In this document: one piece after another, positions 48,059-58,484 of the stretch
Layout of the letters: the number at the start of each line of letters is the position of its first letter
Numbering within the stretch: position 1 is the first letter of the stretch
Assembly: GCA_009739215.1 (NCBI GenBank)
Contig: VSJF01000003.1
Location: forward strand, 1,984,001 to 2,048,000
Direction: 5' to 3'
Length of the DNA: 64,000 nt
From: Floccularia luteovirens
Lineage: Eukaryota > Basidiomycota > Agaricomycetes > Agaricales > Squamanitaceae
The notes under the pieces: model-generated
What the model saw: only the letters and a program-made list of their open reading frames with translations
Database searches by the model: none
What the model was told of the DNA's origin: nothing
Made by a program: the position numbers and the translations under genes

Positions 48059-48695
48059 ATGGGTTGTGAGCTTTTCTCTCCCTTCCGCATGCGTCGGCTT
48101 GATGGCTCTATTGGCGGAGGGGATTTTATACTATCGTTGTCGCCTAGCTCTGTGTCTCTGGTGATTCTTACTCCTGCAAGGCAGAATATTGAATAAAATA
48201 AGACGGAGAGGAAGGGAGGTGTTACATACTCCATGTGGCCTGCGTGCTGTCTACATCTGGTGGGGACACCTTGACAGCCTGGACAACATTCCTCTTCAAC
48301 ACATCAGCAATTTCCCATGATAGCTTTATTTGCTGCTGGAATGCTTCCACGTCTACTATTCCTCTGGCTTCTTCGGCATCTTTTCTCATTTTCATTCTAA
48401 ATGCTGTATATATTCAGTGTAAAAGCTGCGGACTAAGGAGAACTTGGAAGGTTCCTACCTGGCAGGACAATGTCATCTCCTATAATATTGCTTTAGCAAG
48501 AACCAAAAAAACGTAGAAAGAATTTTTACCGGCGAACACCTTTGAGGATACTCTATAAAGATTTCTATACGCTGAACGAGCGGATGCCTTGAGAGCGGGA
48601 GTTATTGACATTCCTTGATCAGTTGTAGTGAAGCTACTCAAATTTCGGAATGGTGTGAGAACGGAAATCCCGGTGGTTCTGATTGGCTGGGACAC
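48055..48695 (-). CDS. MZM1: Complex III assembly factor MZM1/LYRM7 (LYR-motif protein)
   Basis: MZM1 stabilises the Rieske Fe-S protein in the mitochondrial matrix before its insertion into complex III. The LYR motif is visible in SARSAYRNLYRVSSKVFAG; then DIVLPAFRMKMRKDAEEARG, FQQQIKLSWEIADVLKRNVV followed by QAVKV, and the family-typical ITRDTELGDNDSIKSPP. Four exons, one only 21 nt (GDDIVLP). Two starts are possible: 48695 adds a 28-residue presequence-like MSQPIRTTGISVLTPFRNLS, and 48611 starts MSITPALKASARSAYR, closer to known MZM1 proteins. The coding frame ends TAA at 48055-48057, at the normal family length, but that stop sits in a splice donor, so a fusion with the downstream release factor is possible. 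Confidence 0.88.
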
Positions 48696-49118
48696 ATCAA
48701 GCTTGTTTTAGGCATGTTTCATCAGGTGATATGATGTCTTGTTTACGCGTTAGAATGTCTACTAACTACATAAATGAGAAACGACGAATCAGCCTAGCAT
48801 TATCACCAAAAACCAAGTACATATGTTGGAAGACTAGGGTATGTAAGATATAAAGCGTCTATGTAAATGAAGCGGAAGTGGAGAGCGTTGGTGACGACTG
48901 CAATAATTTTTGTTGATTCCAAAAAGCGCATAGTCACGTGCTCAGACGCGATCGTGTCTGTATAAATAGGCAGGTGGATGAAATGTTATCAAACCCCCCA
49001 AGTTCAACTCAAACCACTTCCCCCCGCACGCCGCACAAATTCATCCCGCCGCTCCATCCAGACCGAATCAAGACTTACTGATCTCAAAGCATCTTCAACA
49101 TAATACCCGCCCAATACA
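48696..49118. promoter_or_regulatory. Divergent promoter of MZM1 and histone H1
   Basis: Region of 423 bp. A clear TATAAATA box at 48961-48968 lies about 150 bp upstream of the histone H1 ATG, as expected for a strongly expressed gene, followed by a C-rich leader. Confidence 0.5.
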
Positions 49119-50457
49119 ATGGCTGCTAAGAAAGCTACTTCTGCCAGGGCTCCTGCAAAGAAGGCTGTAAAGGCTCCCCCTGCACATCCCTCGTGGCTTG
49201 ATATGATCAAGGTAACATTGTCCTCATCATGTATTATTATCTATTTCTTGCAACCATTGTAATCTTTCTTTATCTCTTGCTGTTGTTGCCGCTCTCAGTA
49301 GTTGACTGTTTTTTTCTCTTGCCACCAATGCAATAAACTGGGCTCAGGGCACATGCTGTGCGCCTTCTATTCTGTTTTTATCATTTCTGTTCTGGCGTCG
49401 CCTTGCCTACTTCTATACCACTCCGTACAGCTCATTAGTGGTTATTAATCCACATATCTTTTTATTCTTGTAGGAATGCATCATTGCCCACACCGAAGAT
49501 GCTCGCATCGGTGTCTCACGCCCTCAGATTAAAAAGTAGGTCTTGGCTGCATTACCTCCGTTTAGTCCCCGACTAAAACTTTATATCAGATACGTTGAGA
49601 ACCAATACAGATTAGATATAGGCGCTGCACAAACTACGCAGCTCGCCAAAGCCATCAGCACCGGAGCTGAGAAGGGCGTTTTTGTCCTTCCAAAGGGTAT
49701 GTTGTTTTATTTTATGTGAACCACTCTTTCATCTGCCAGCTGCTAGGACCCTCTGGCCGTGTTAAACTTGCACCAAAGGTCAAGCCCGCCGATCCATCTG
49801 CTAAGGAGGTGAGTATCGTGCGAAATTTGATTTCTTGTACCCCCGTGCTTACCAACTATAGAACAAACCTGCCTCCAAACCCAAGCCCGCTTCTGCCAAG
49901 CCGAAAGCACCAGCTGCTGCTAAACCTACTGCTTCTAAGTCAAGAACCACCACAAAAACAGCCACCGCCAAGACGACGAAAGCTACACCTATGAAGAAGG
50001 CAACTACAACTAAATCCACCAAGACAGCCGATACAGAGAAAAAGCCTAACATGACTAAATCGAAGCCTGCCGCTGCTAAGAAAACAACTCCAGCAGCTAA
50101 AAAGGTACTTGCAGGCAAGCCAAAAGCTGCACCCGTGAAGAAGGCCACCACTGCATCCAAGCGCGCACCAGCGAAAAAGGTGCGCAGAACAAATCGCATA
50201 TGTTACTCGGGATTTCCTACTGACTATCACTCATAAAGGCTAGTTACGGGTACGACAGCTGCTTCCAAGGCAAAGACAGCTGCAAAGAGGGCACCTGTCA
50301 AGAAAACAACTAAAGCTACTCCCAAGGCCGCTCCCGCTAAAGCCACTTCAACGACACGCAAGAAGGTATGTACCAACTAAGCGTTTGCCCTATTATTCTT
50401 CGAAATCGAAAGCTTATTGAAATCAACTTTGTGTTATAGCCTACCAAGAGGTCTTGA
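49119..50457 (+). CDS. Linker histone H1
   Basis: Binds linker DNA and compacts chromatin. The start MAAKKATSARAPAKKAVKAP has a basic tail; the winged-helix globular domain is PSWLDMIKECIIAHTEDAR, SRPQIKKYVENQYRLDIG and LAKAISTGAEKGVFVLPKGP, then GRVKLAPK. A long Lys/Ala/Pro/Thr C-terminal tail (KKATTTKSTKTADTEKK, AAAKKTTPAAKK) ends PTKRS at 50457. Six or seven exons. The first intron (49212-49473) is 262 nt, about five times longer than is usual in this window. Fungi usually carry one H1 gene. Confidence 0.95.
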
Positions 50458-51259
50458 GTAAATCATAATTTTTAGAGTCCCTCCATCGCCCATGTATTTT
50501 GTGTCTCTGTAGTCTCGCCCTCTGAGCTCTTTGCTTCTCGCGTCTCCCTCCCCTTTTCCGCTTTCCTCCATTACACTGGCCTTCAGAGCTTGTTCCTATG
50601 ATTGACATCTCCACTCTGTTATTTTCTCTTTTTTTGTTTTGTCTTTATTCTCACCTGTGTATCCGTAATTTATTGTCGATGGTGTACTACGTATTGTCCA
50701 TCTTGCTGCTATATCTTACGAAATCCATGTTTGTACAGATTACTTCAGTTGCCGTCCAAGATCAAATGTATGTAACTGAGTGCTAAGTATATGATATTTA
50801 CCAACTGCCCAATCTTCCGTTTATGCTAGCCAGGGTATCTGGTATGGGTATTGTGCGGAGTGATAATAAATATTTCTTACAGGGTGGATCCGAGGTGGTG
50901 ATGGGCAGCGGGAGTTCCGTCTTTTGGGGTAAATATAGACCATATAAATAATGTTCTACACTCTTTTCTCTAAAAAAAACTCAACCATCATCTTGGATGT
51001 GGATATAAGTAAAACGGCCGCGTACTTTCTGCGATAGCATGTAGAAAGTAAAAGCATGAGCTCAAGGGAAGGGACGAAGAGATAGGGGTTTACAATGTTT
51101 GCTGGTGTTAACCCTTCTCCCATTTTGGGGTTAGGGTCAATTTTATCGGTGCAGCGGCAATCGCATCTTCTCCAAAACTAAATTAACACTCATTGTGCCC
51201 ACAAGAGCACTTAGTACCCCCGGTTTTCAGGACGTGAAGAGGTGAAGGCATACGACAAA
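50458..51259. other. Intergenic region, no gene seen
   Basis: Region of 802 bp between two plus-strand genes. The first part is the T/C-rich histone H1 3' UTR. No conserved frame is seen; a C-poor open frame at 50598-50786 looks random. Confidence 0.45.
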
Positions 51260-52744
51260 ATGATGAAGGCTCAATCGTTTTCATACCCTCCTCAAACACA
51301 TACTAGAATATCCTCTCGTGCGGCCTACCCCACCTTTCTTTCAACTTCCGAGTCACTCAAATTACAAGCTATATGGGCATGGCGAGGTGCTTACGATGCA
51401 TTTCGATGGAATATGGTGTGGACGACGATCTCTAGGTATTCAACGTTGTCTGCCTGTGTCGTAGTATTGTCTTTGGAACTCAACGTGTCAATTCCCGTTT
51501 TGTAGCGATTCAGAAATTAGAGCGAACATGTACAAGTCGATATTGCTCAATTCGTTGTCTTTGACTTCAATATATACCTTTGATCTACTTCTGCAGCCTT
51601 TAGTGCGGGACCAGCAGAAATGGTTTCACAGGAATATCGGATGGTTCTATCAAGTATTATGGCTCCTCCCTGTTGTTGGAATATCCTTCTACCTGAACGT
51701 AAGCCCACCCCCCGTTTCTCTGGCTTGTCAAAAACGTTGACAATGCCTTGCATATCTAGAGCACGTGGTGTACAATAATCGCGAAACGCACATACACATT
51801 GCAGCATGGTTCCCGTGCTGCAGCGTTTCAGCCACCGGTGACATACACAACGTTTTTGAAAGGCCTCGCGACTTCGGCATACCGGGTCGTGATGGTGTTC
51901 ACTTCCCTTGTTGTATCTTTTGGTTTAGGCAATGTCCCAGTTCTTGGTCCCTTGATGAGTTTTGTGTTCATGTGTTGGATTAACGCGTGAGTTATTCTAT
52001 TCTCCATTTGCATGAAATATACAAATTTGATGACAATGCAGATATTACTGCTTTGAGTGAGCAATTCGTCATTTGATGAGATGTTGCGGGCTTGCCTGAT
52101 GTTATTCATTTTCCAAGATTCGTATGGATAGCGCGTGACATGTCGCTAGCAAGACGGATACGCCATCTTGAAGAACGCTGGGCTTATTATTTTGCTTTTG
52201 GCAAGTTTCTGAAATCCTGAGAATGTAGACCAACCAACCTTGTTGACTTTAGGCTTACCGTCCGCCGCGTTGTGTAGCTGGGGCTCAGGACTGGCTAACG
52301 CAGCTCTCTTTGCCTTGTTATTCCCTGCTGTATGCTCCAAATTGTTTTGAAACTACTGATGCTGACCTAACGGATATTCAGTACATCGTCTTGGCAATGC
52401 ATGCTAGACCAGTCCCGACGGACCCCTATTCCCCCCTTCCTCCGATCACATCGCCAAATTCGACCGATAATAATGTTATTCGGCATCCATCACCATTCGT
52501 CCCAATTCGATTGCCCATTTTCGTTATAGTATTATGGTTGAATGATGCGGTTGTTAGAGTACTCAGTTTAGGTGGCAGGACTCCAGCTCAAAGACAAGGT
52601 GATTCGAATAGGAATAGAAGAGTTAGTAACGCTTCGGAAGTTGTTGAGGAGGGCTCGGCCATAGGAGGAGAACCCATGAATGTTACTTCGTCAAAATCCA
52701 ATCAGAGAACACGTCTTAACATTGGGAGACGGAAGGCAGATTGA
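51260..52744 (+). CDS. EI24/PF07264-family membrane protein
   Basis: EI24 (etoposide-induced 2.4) proteins are ER multi-pass proteins linked to autophagy and ER functions in animals; the fungal role is less clear. The start is taken at 51260 (MMKAQSFSYPPQTHTRISSR); no ATG precedes it in frame. Segments seen are AIWAWRGAYDAFRWNMVW, then WFYQVLWLLPVVGISFYLNS followed by TWCTIIAKRTY (the family core), YRVVMVFTSLVVSFGLGNVP, LGPLMSFVFMCWINAYYCFE, RIRHLEERWAYYFAFGLPSA and a final RLPIFVIVLWLNDAVVRVLS. At least five hydrophobic helices. The Ser/Arg-rich cytosolic C terminus is variable. Five exons join in frame; the stop is 74 bp from the convergent SEN34 stop. Confidence 0.82.
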
Positions 52745-52818
52745 TTATTATAATATTCACGTATAATCATGATATACACCTTGGTGCTGCCATACTTCGC
52801 GCACTGCTGTACATACTA

Positions 52819-53922
52819 TTATCCAAAGCCTGCCCATTCAATTGAAAGATAAGATACTTCTTTTTTCTCATCATCCCACCCGCACAATAGATGCGCCTTT
52901 TTCGTGGCAGTCCCAAGCCTACCATGGGCAACAATCTCCATGGGCCGGAGTGTGCATGTTGGGGACTCCAGTACAGACGCGACGAAATGTGAATGATAAC
53001 GCAATGGATCGCCTATCGCAAAATAGGCACCTCGATACGGGAGTTTCAGATAACATATATAGCGGTGCTTACCTGGATATACCAAGTATTCTCCACCGAA
53101 CTTGATGCCACCGCCCAAGAAGTACCCTTTTGACCATAGTCCCCTGAAAACTCCGCACCGGGCTCGTTCTTGCAAATTTGATGGGTAGTCCCAAATCCCT
53201 GCCGCTTTTGCCGCATCTATAGTGGAATATGTGTTCGGTTCGGGGTTATACCATTCCAAACTAGAAGAAGACGCAGGTACGATGATTGTATATGGGACAG
53301 ACGAACTTTTCGTATCTGAAACATCGGATTTCATATTGTGAGATGCCTGGTCGCCAGATGCTAATTGAGCTGCCTCTGCTCTCTTCCTCTCTTCCCTCTC
53401 CTTCCGTTTCCGCTGAGCTTCTTCAGATATGGCTTTCCCCGCATTCGCGCTCTCTTTTGCGCCCCTTGTTTCAGCTGTCCGGATCTGTTGTTTCATTGAG
53501 GCCAATTGCCCTTCATTCCATGAATGAAGTTCTGACATTGACGGTTCAACGTGTGCCTTTGGGTCGTCAATCAAGACAGCAGAGCCTAAATTCAAAACAT
53601 AATCAGAATTACTTTATCGAATGCTCTATATTTGAAAGAAAGCGAGACATGCCGTTTTCGACCAAAAGAACGACTTCTTCTGGCATAAGCACTAATGGTA
53701 TTCCCAGAAATACATTTTGTTGGGAGAGATGGGGGAGAGTTCCAGTCAGAACACCACAGAGATTGTGTCGAGATCGGATGAGGGCGATATCTATCTTTTC
53801 GAATTTGTCTGTTGAAGAGACCACTCTCGCCACAAACATCAGTGGTGCTCACCGTCAACATCCCAGACATAAGCTTTTTTGTTTGATACCCTCAACGGTA
53901 TCCGACGCTCATCTGAAGCCAT
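52819..53922 (-). CDS. SEN34: tRNA-splicing endonuclease subunit SEN34
   Basis: Catalytic subunit of the tRNA-splicing endonuclease, cutting the 3' splice site of pre-tRNAs. The start MASDERRIPLRVSNKKAYVW at 53922, then FEKIDIALIRSRHNLCGVLT. A coiled-coil charged segment (EAQRKRKEREERKRAEAAQL) precedes the catalytic domain: GYFLGGGIKFGGEYLVYPGD, LRYHSHFVASV and, near the end, RLGTATKKAHLLCGWDD. Tyr, His and Lys of the catalytic triad are present (in YLVYPGD, HSHF and ATKKAH). Intron 53013-53072 is 60 nt, divisible by three and free of in-frame stops, so retaining it would insert 20 residues between Tyr and His. Intron 53586-53652 has a GC donor (GCATGT). Confidence 0.93.
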
Positions 53923-54113
53923 GATGATTTTCGTGAATGGGAGTCACTTCTGTACGAACCTAATTAGTGATAAAAATAAAACATTTAATGAATAAATTTA
54001 ATTGTGTTGGAAATCTAATCACTGATACAAACAGATCTATCATAATCTTTATCCTGGGCTCTTTGCAGCAACGTATTCAACAACAATACCCTGAAATAAG
54101 ATTCCTTTACAAA

Positions 54114-55263
54114 ATGGTCTACAATGTATTTATGGTATTTGGTGATTCTATCACGCAAAAATCATGGGAGCCGGGACTTGATGGATTTGGGCAAAAGTTA
54201 TCCAGTATGTATTCTCGGAAACTTTGACTCCCCTTCTTCGGAATCGCATCTCATAATTGTCGGTGATCAGGTGTTTATGCGAGGAAGTTCGATGTAATCA
54301 ACCGCGGATTTTCTGGTTATAACACGGAATGGGCATTGCCAATTTTTCAGAAAGTGAGTACAAAATATTCCTTTATCAATCAAGAAACCAATCTGTAATT
54401 GTATCTCCACAGTTCTTTCCAAAGCAAACGGCAAAGCATGCGGAAACCATAAGGGTGTTGACAATCTGGTTCGGAGCGAACGATGCTTGCGTCAAGCCGT
54501 CTCCTCAGCATGTCCCGCTTGCCAGGTTTATCAACAACATCAAGGAGATGCTAGAAATGGTGCGATCACCTGATTCGCTGTATTATTCACCTTCCACTCG
54601 TATTATCTTAATTACGCCGCCGCCAGTCAATACGCACCAGAGGGGGCCGGATCGCGTTTTCAATGTCACCAAGGAATATGCTGACGCAGTGCGCAATATT
54701 GCTATAGAAGAAGGTATAGCATTGGTAGATGTTTGGACAGTCTTGTGGAAAGCTGCCGGTGAAAATGAACGGGCGTTGAGCAAATTCCTTCATGATGGTC
54801 TCCATTTGAGCAAAGAAGGATACGAGGTTCGTCGCAACGCTTGCGTGAGAAACAGTTGATGCTTATCCCCTGATAGCTCATGTATGAGGAGCTGATTAGT
54901 GTCATTGGTAAAGTGCACCCGGAGGTTCATTATGATAATATCCGAAATGTGTTTCCTCTGTAAGGTTTAATATTGTCTAACCTGGTGATGGTAATGTTGA
55001 TGATTTTGATAATAACAGATGGGATGAAATTGATTGGAAGAGTTATGCAAAGGGTTTGGAGTCAGTTGGAATGGTTATTGATAGGGACGAATGGAAGGTA
55101 ACCATCATATGTATCAAGTCATGATGTATGTTGGAGACGTTGAACATGAGGCACTGATGATGATAATGATTGCGTAATTAATCAGACAAGGTTTCCAGGT
55201 ACGCCGGAAAACGCGGTCACGTGTATAGTTGAACATGAGCCAAACTTGATGCAAACAACGTAG
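54114..55263 (+). CDS. GDSL esterase, isoamyl-acetate hydrolase type (IAH1-like)
   Basis: SGNH-fold hydrolase that in yeast cleaves acetate esters such as isoamyl acetate. The start MVYNVFMVFGDSITQKSW carries block I with the catalytic Ser in FGDSITQ; then FDVINRGFSGYNTEWALP (block II Gly), IWFGANDACVKPS (block III with the oxyanion Asn), and FLHDGLHLSKEGYE (block V with the catalytic Asp and His). The C-terminal exons give LMYEELISVIGKVHPEV and WDEIDWKSYAKGLESVG, then WKTRFPGTPENAVTC, ending at 55263. Six exons. Length about 270 residues is normal. Confidence 0.92.
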
Positions 55264-55612
55264 TATCGGTGCTTGGAGACTTGTCTGAGTTTGTGTCTTT
55301 CTCTCATTACTGCCTTCCACGGTCCTCCAGCGATAACCGTTTCTCTTTCGTTAAACCCAGCGCATTTTTAGCTGTCGGGCGACACCCCTCTTTTATTGTT
55401 TCAGCTAGTGGATGCTACTTTGCCGGCAAATTTATCAAAGGAAGCATCTCTTTTTGGAAGTCACGGTCGGCTTGGACCCACAAGTGTCCACAAGCCTGGT
55501 TTGCTTTGCCCTTACTGCACAAATACAATCGTGAGAATATAGCTTCTTTCAGCTCTCTCTATCCATAGTTTGACGTGCCAAACCGTTGAAATTCCTGTCT
55601 GTTTCTTTACAG

Positions 55613-55845
55613 GCGCGGCCTCCTCCGTTAACACATTCGTTAAGCTTGAAGGTTAGTAAGTTCTCAATCTTCATATCCTTTCATATGTTTTGTATTCTTG
55701 TTGCGTTGCACGTTGGAAAGAGTTAAAAGTAGCTCAGCGCGTCCTCGCAGCTGATGTAACTTTCTTATTCCGTCTTCCAAACTTAGCGGACAATGGAGGG
55801 CCAGCTCTATATCCTAAACTTCAAACGTTTGGCCATTACCCGTAA
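55613..55845 (+). CDS. Possible 3' exons of a small unidentified gene
   Basis: Two short exons (55613-55651 and 55787-55845) join in frame to read AASSVNTFVKLEADNGGPAL, then YPKLQTFGHYP and a stop. An upstream exon ending at 55530 (GT donor 55531) could join as LPLLHKYNR, but no ATG in frame is found there, so the start is unknown. The protein-like C terminus suggests a small conserved protein, perhaps mitochondrial, but I cannot name it. Confidence 0.3.
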
Positions 55846-56119
55846 AGGAATGATGCTAACGGCCATTGTTCGTGCAGCTGGTTGCTTAAATTGAACATAA
55901 CTAGTTACGATATAACTCAGCGGCCACCCATACGCTGGTCCGTACTCTAACTTGTTGGCTCTACTGTATCTCTTTCTCTTACTGACCAACCATTGTATCA
56001 TTGTTCACGACGCATCTGTGCCACATTTCGATTTTTTGTATAACTTGACGACAAAACGAACCAACCTTTCCTTTTACCAAACTCAACCATTACCGAAAAA
56101 CGCATAACACTTGCATATC

Positions 56120-58484
56120 ATGTCCTTTCTTCAACTTCTCATAGAATCGACGAACACGAACGAGAAACAATCACGGAAACATCCCTTCGAGATGGCATTC
56201 TATTCCTCGACCGATTATCTGAACGCTCCCCTTCGGCAAACGGACGCAACAATTTACTCACATCCACGAAGATATTGATAGCTTTGTATCATCAGACCTC
56301 GAGCTCTCGTTTGCCTCCAATGTGTCTCTTCACTCCCCTCCTCGCGAAGCCGTCGTCTTAACACCAGGCAGCAACTATGCCGAACCCATGGATATCTCGC
56401 CTCTTCCCCAAGTGAAAATAAACGGGTCGAAACTCTCTGTAGACGATCAGCCGAAAGTTCAATCCAGACCGCGTGCTTTTACCAGCGGTGCACGCCTATT
56501 TGGTAATGACTTGAGCAATAATTCGAGCTCTATAATGTCTAGTCCTAGTCTGTTGAACGTGCCGGCTTCCAAACCTTCGGGGAGTTCCCAGTCTGGTGCA
56601 AAGAAAACCCAACGGGCTGCTCTACCTACGGAATGGTTATCTTTGAGTCGTCCAGCGGAACCCACTAAGACTATTGTGAGTTTTCTCAGTTGGTTTTACA
56701 ATATTTGATTTTTTTTTAATAGCTCTTGTTTACCATGTCAGCCACCTACACCCGCTTCCCCGATGGATGATGCTATGGATGTAGACACTGTCCTACGCGG
56801 CTAACCCAGTCCCAGATCCAGTTTCGTTTGATCCTGTGCCTCTTTCTGCAGCTCCAACTATCACTGGTTTTAACGCTTTATTCTATGACACTATGTCTCC
56901 TCGTCGTTCTTTGGATTCGCCTTCAGGACCCCAAACAAAAAAGCGACGATCACTATCCCCCGAGCCAAATCGTGCTTTAGGACACCACGAAAATACCTCC
57001 TCACCGATGCTTCCATCTTCCCCTTCTGAAGCCAAATTCGAACGCATGTCAAACGGTCCTTTATTATCTAGACTTACCAAACCAACATTACAGGGCCTTG
57101 GTGCGCCATCTGCAGCATTTGTCAAGCGTCCTCGTAGACCGATAATGTCAGCCCTGGTTCCTCCTTCGGACCATGCAGCAAAGTCGGCATTTCCAGTCTT
57201 ATCTAGCGATAGACAACAAAGTCGAACCCAGTCCCAGAGGTGCGCCTCCTGTCCGCAGAGCCTTTTCCGCCCTTCTACCCTCGTCTTTGTTTGGGGAGCC
57301 GCTATCAGACGAATCGTCATTTGATGGTCCAGATATGTCGTCACCCGCCCAGGCTTATTCTAAACGTCAACAAGTTAAGACCATTAGGAGGTGCGATGGA
57401 ACCGAAGACTTCCGACCGCTCACAGGCGTGACTGCCATGGTAAATAACGAGAGTCCCTCTAGTAGATTCTTGGCACCTGGTTCTACCAGGATTTGGGGAC
57501 AACGAAGCATTTGGGAAGGTCCTGCCCTGTCATCGAGTCACTGAAGACGGCCTGATGAGAGTAAAATGGGACACAGTTAGTTATCCCTTGCCTAATTAAA
57601 GTAACATATTAATTTTCTCTTTCTAGTTGGGCAGACTTTTGGACGGTGCTTTTGATTCAAAAATCAAAGACTATTATATAATTGACTGCCGTTTTGATTA
57701 CGAATATAACGGAGGCCATATCCCCGGAGCAGTTAATATCAACACAACTTCTGCTGTAGAAGAACTTTTACTCGGACCGAGCTTGACAAAGCCAAGGCCA
57801 TCTGCTAGTGGTGATCAAACCAAGAAGACTATTCTGGTCTTCCACTGTGAATTTAGTGCCAAGCGTGCACCTACCTTGTGAGTTTTTTTAGTGGCTGGTA
57901 ATGAGTAACTGAGCATCTAACCGTTATATAAAGTGCAAAACATCTTCGTGCAAAAGATAGGGCAATGAACAATCACCTATACCCCAAGATTCATTATCCG
58001 GAGGTTTATATCCTAGAAGGCGGTTACTGCGAATATTATAAGAATGCTCCTCATCGCTGCGAGCCGTGTGGATACGTTACTATGGATGATCCGACTCACG
58101 CAACATCGAGGAGAGAAGACATGGATCAATTCCGCAAGGCTAGATTTGGGCGTCACAAGTCTTATGCTTACGGCGACAACACCAACAGCAAGACAGCCCT
58201 CATGACCCAACAGCAACAACCCTAAACGTAATACTATTCCCAGTGCACCGACCTCCATGTTCGCTGCAGCGACTGCTGCTCGTACTCGCCGTGGTGGTGG
58301 AGCGAGCTTGACGACCCTTGCCGAAGACGGTAATGTTACTGCGGATGCTGATGATACCGATACCGATATTGGTGATAGTCCGTGCCCACCTCCTACCAAG
58401 ACTGCTGTTACATTCAAAGGAAAGAAGATCGCCCGAACCCTCATACGCGCGGAAACCTATGGTCCCACCCGTATGCCTTATTAA
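56120..58484 (+). CDS. CDC25: M-phase inducer phosphatase Cdc25, apparently interrupted by several +1 frameshifts
   Basis: Cdc25 removes inhibitory phosphates from Cdk1 at mitotic entry. The rhodanese-type catalytic domain is intact: YYIIDCRFDYEYNGGHIPGA, then the active site HCEFSAKRAPT (HCX5R), spliced to FAKHLRAKDRAMNNHLYPKI, EVYILEGGYCEYYKN and FGRHKSYAYGDN. The conserved linker LPCHRVTEDGLMRVKWDT and C-terminal KGKKIARTLIRAETYG, ending PTRMPY, are also present. The N-terminal half is disordered (FASNVSLHSPPREAVVLTPG, SPRRSLDSPSGPQTKKRRSL). To read this as one protein the frame must move +1 near 56215-56275, 56791-56804, 57211, 57482 and 58205. The start may be 56120 or 56192. The two middle shifts (57211 and 57482) have no plausible intron explanation; the others have weaker alternatives. 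Confidence 0.85.

Noticed and set aside
57484..57544. Ending Cdc25 at the stop at 57544 with IWGQRSIWEG
   Set aside because: The conserved LPCHRVTEDGLMR segment continues one frame away, so that stop is an artefact of the +1 break at 57482.
58160..58240. A 92-nt intron from GTCTTA to CCCAG to explain the last Cdc25 break
   Set aside because: It is possible in frame, but it would delete the protein-like KSYAYGDN segment and uses a weak donor; kept only as an alternative.
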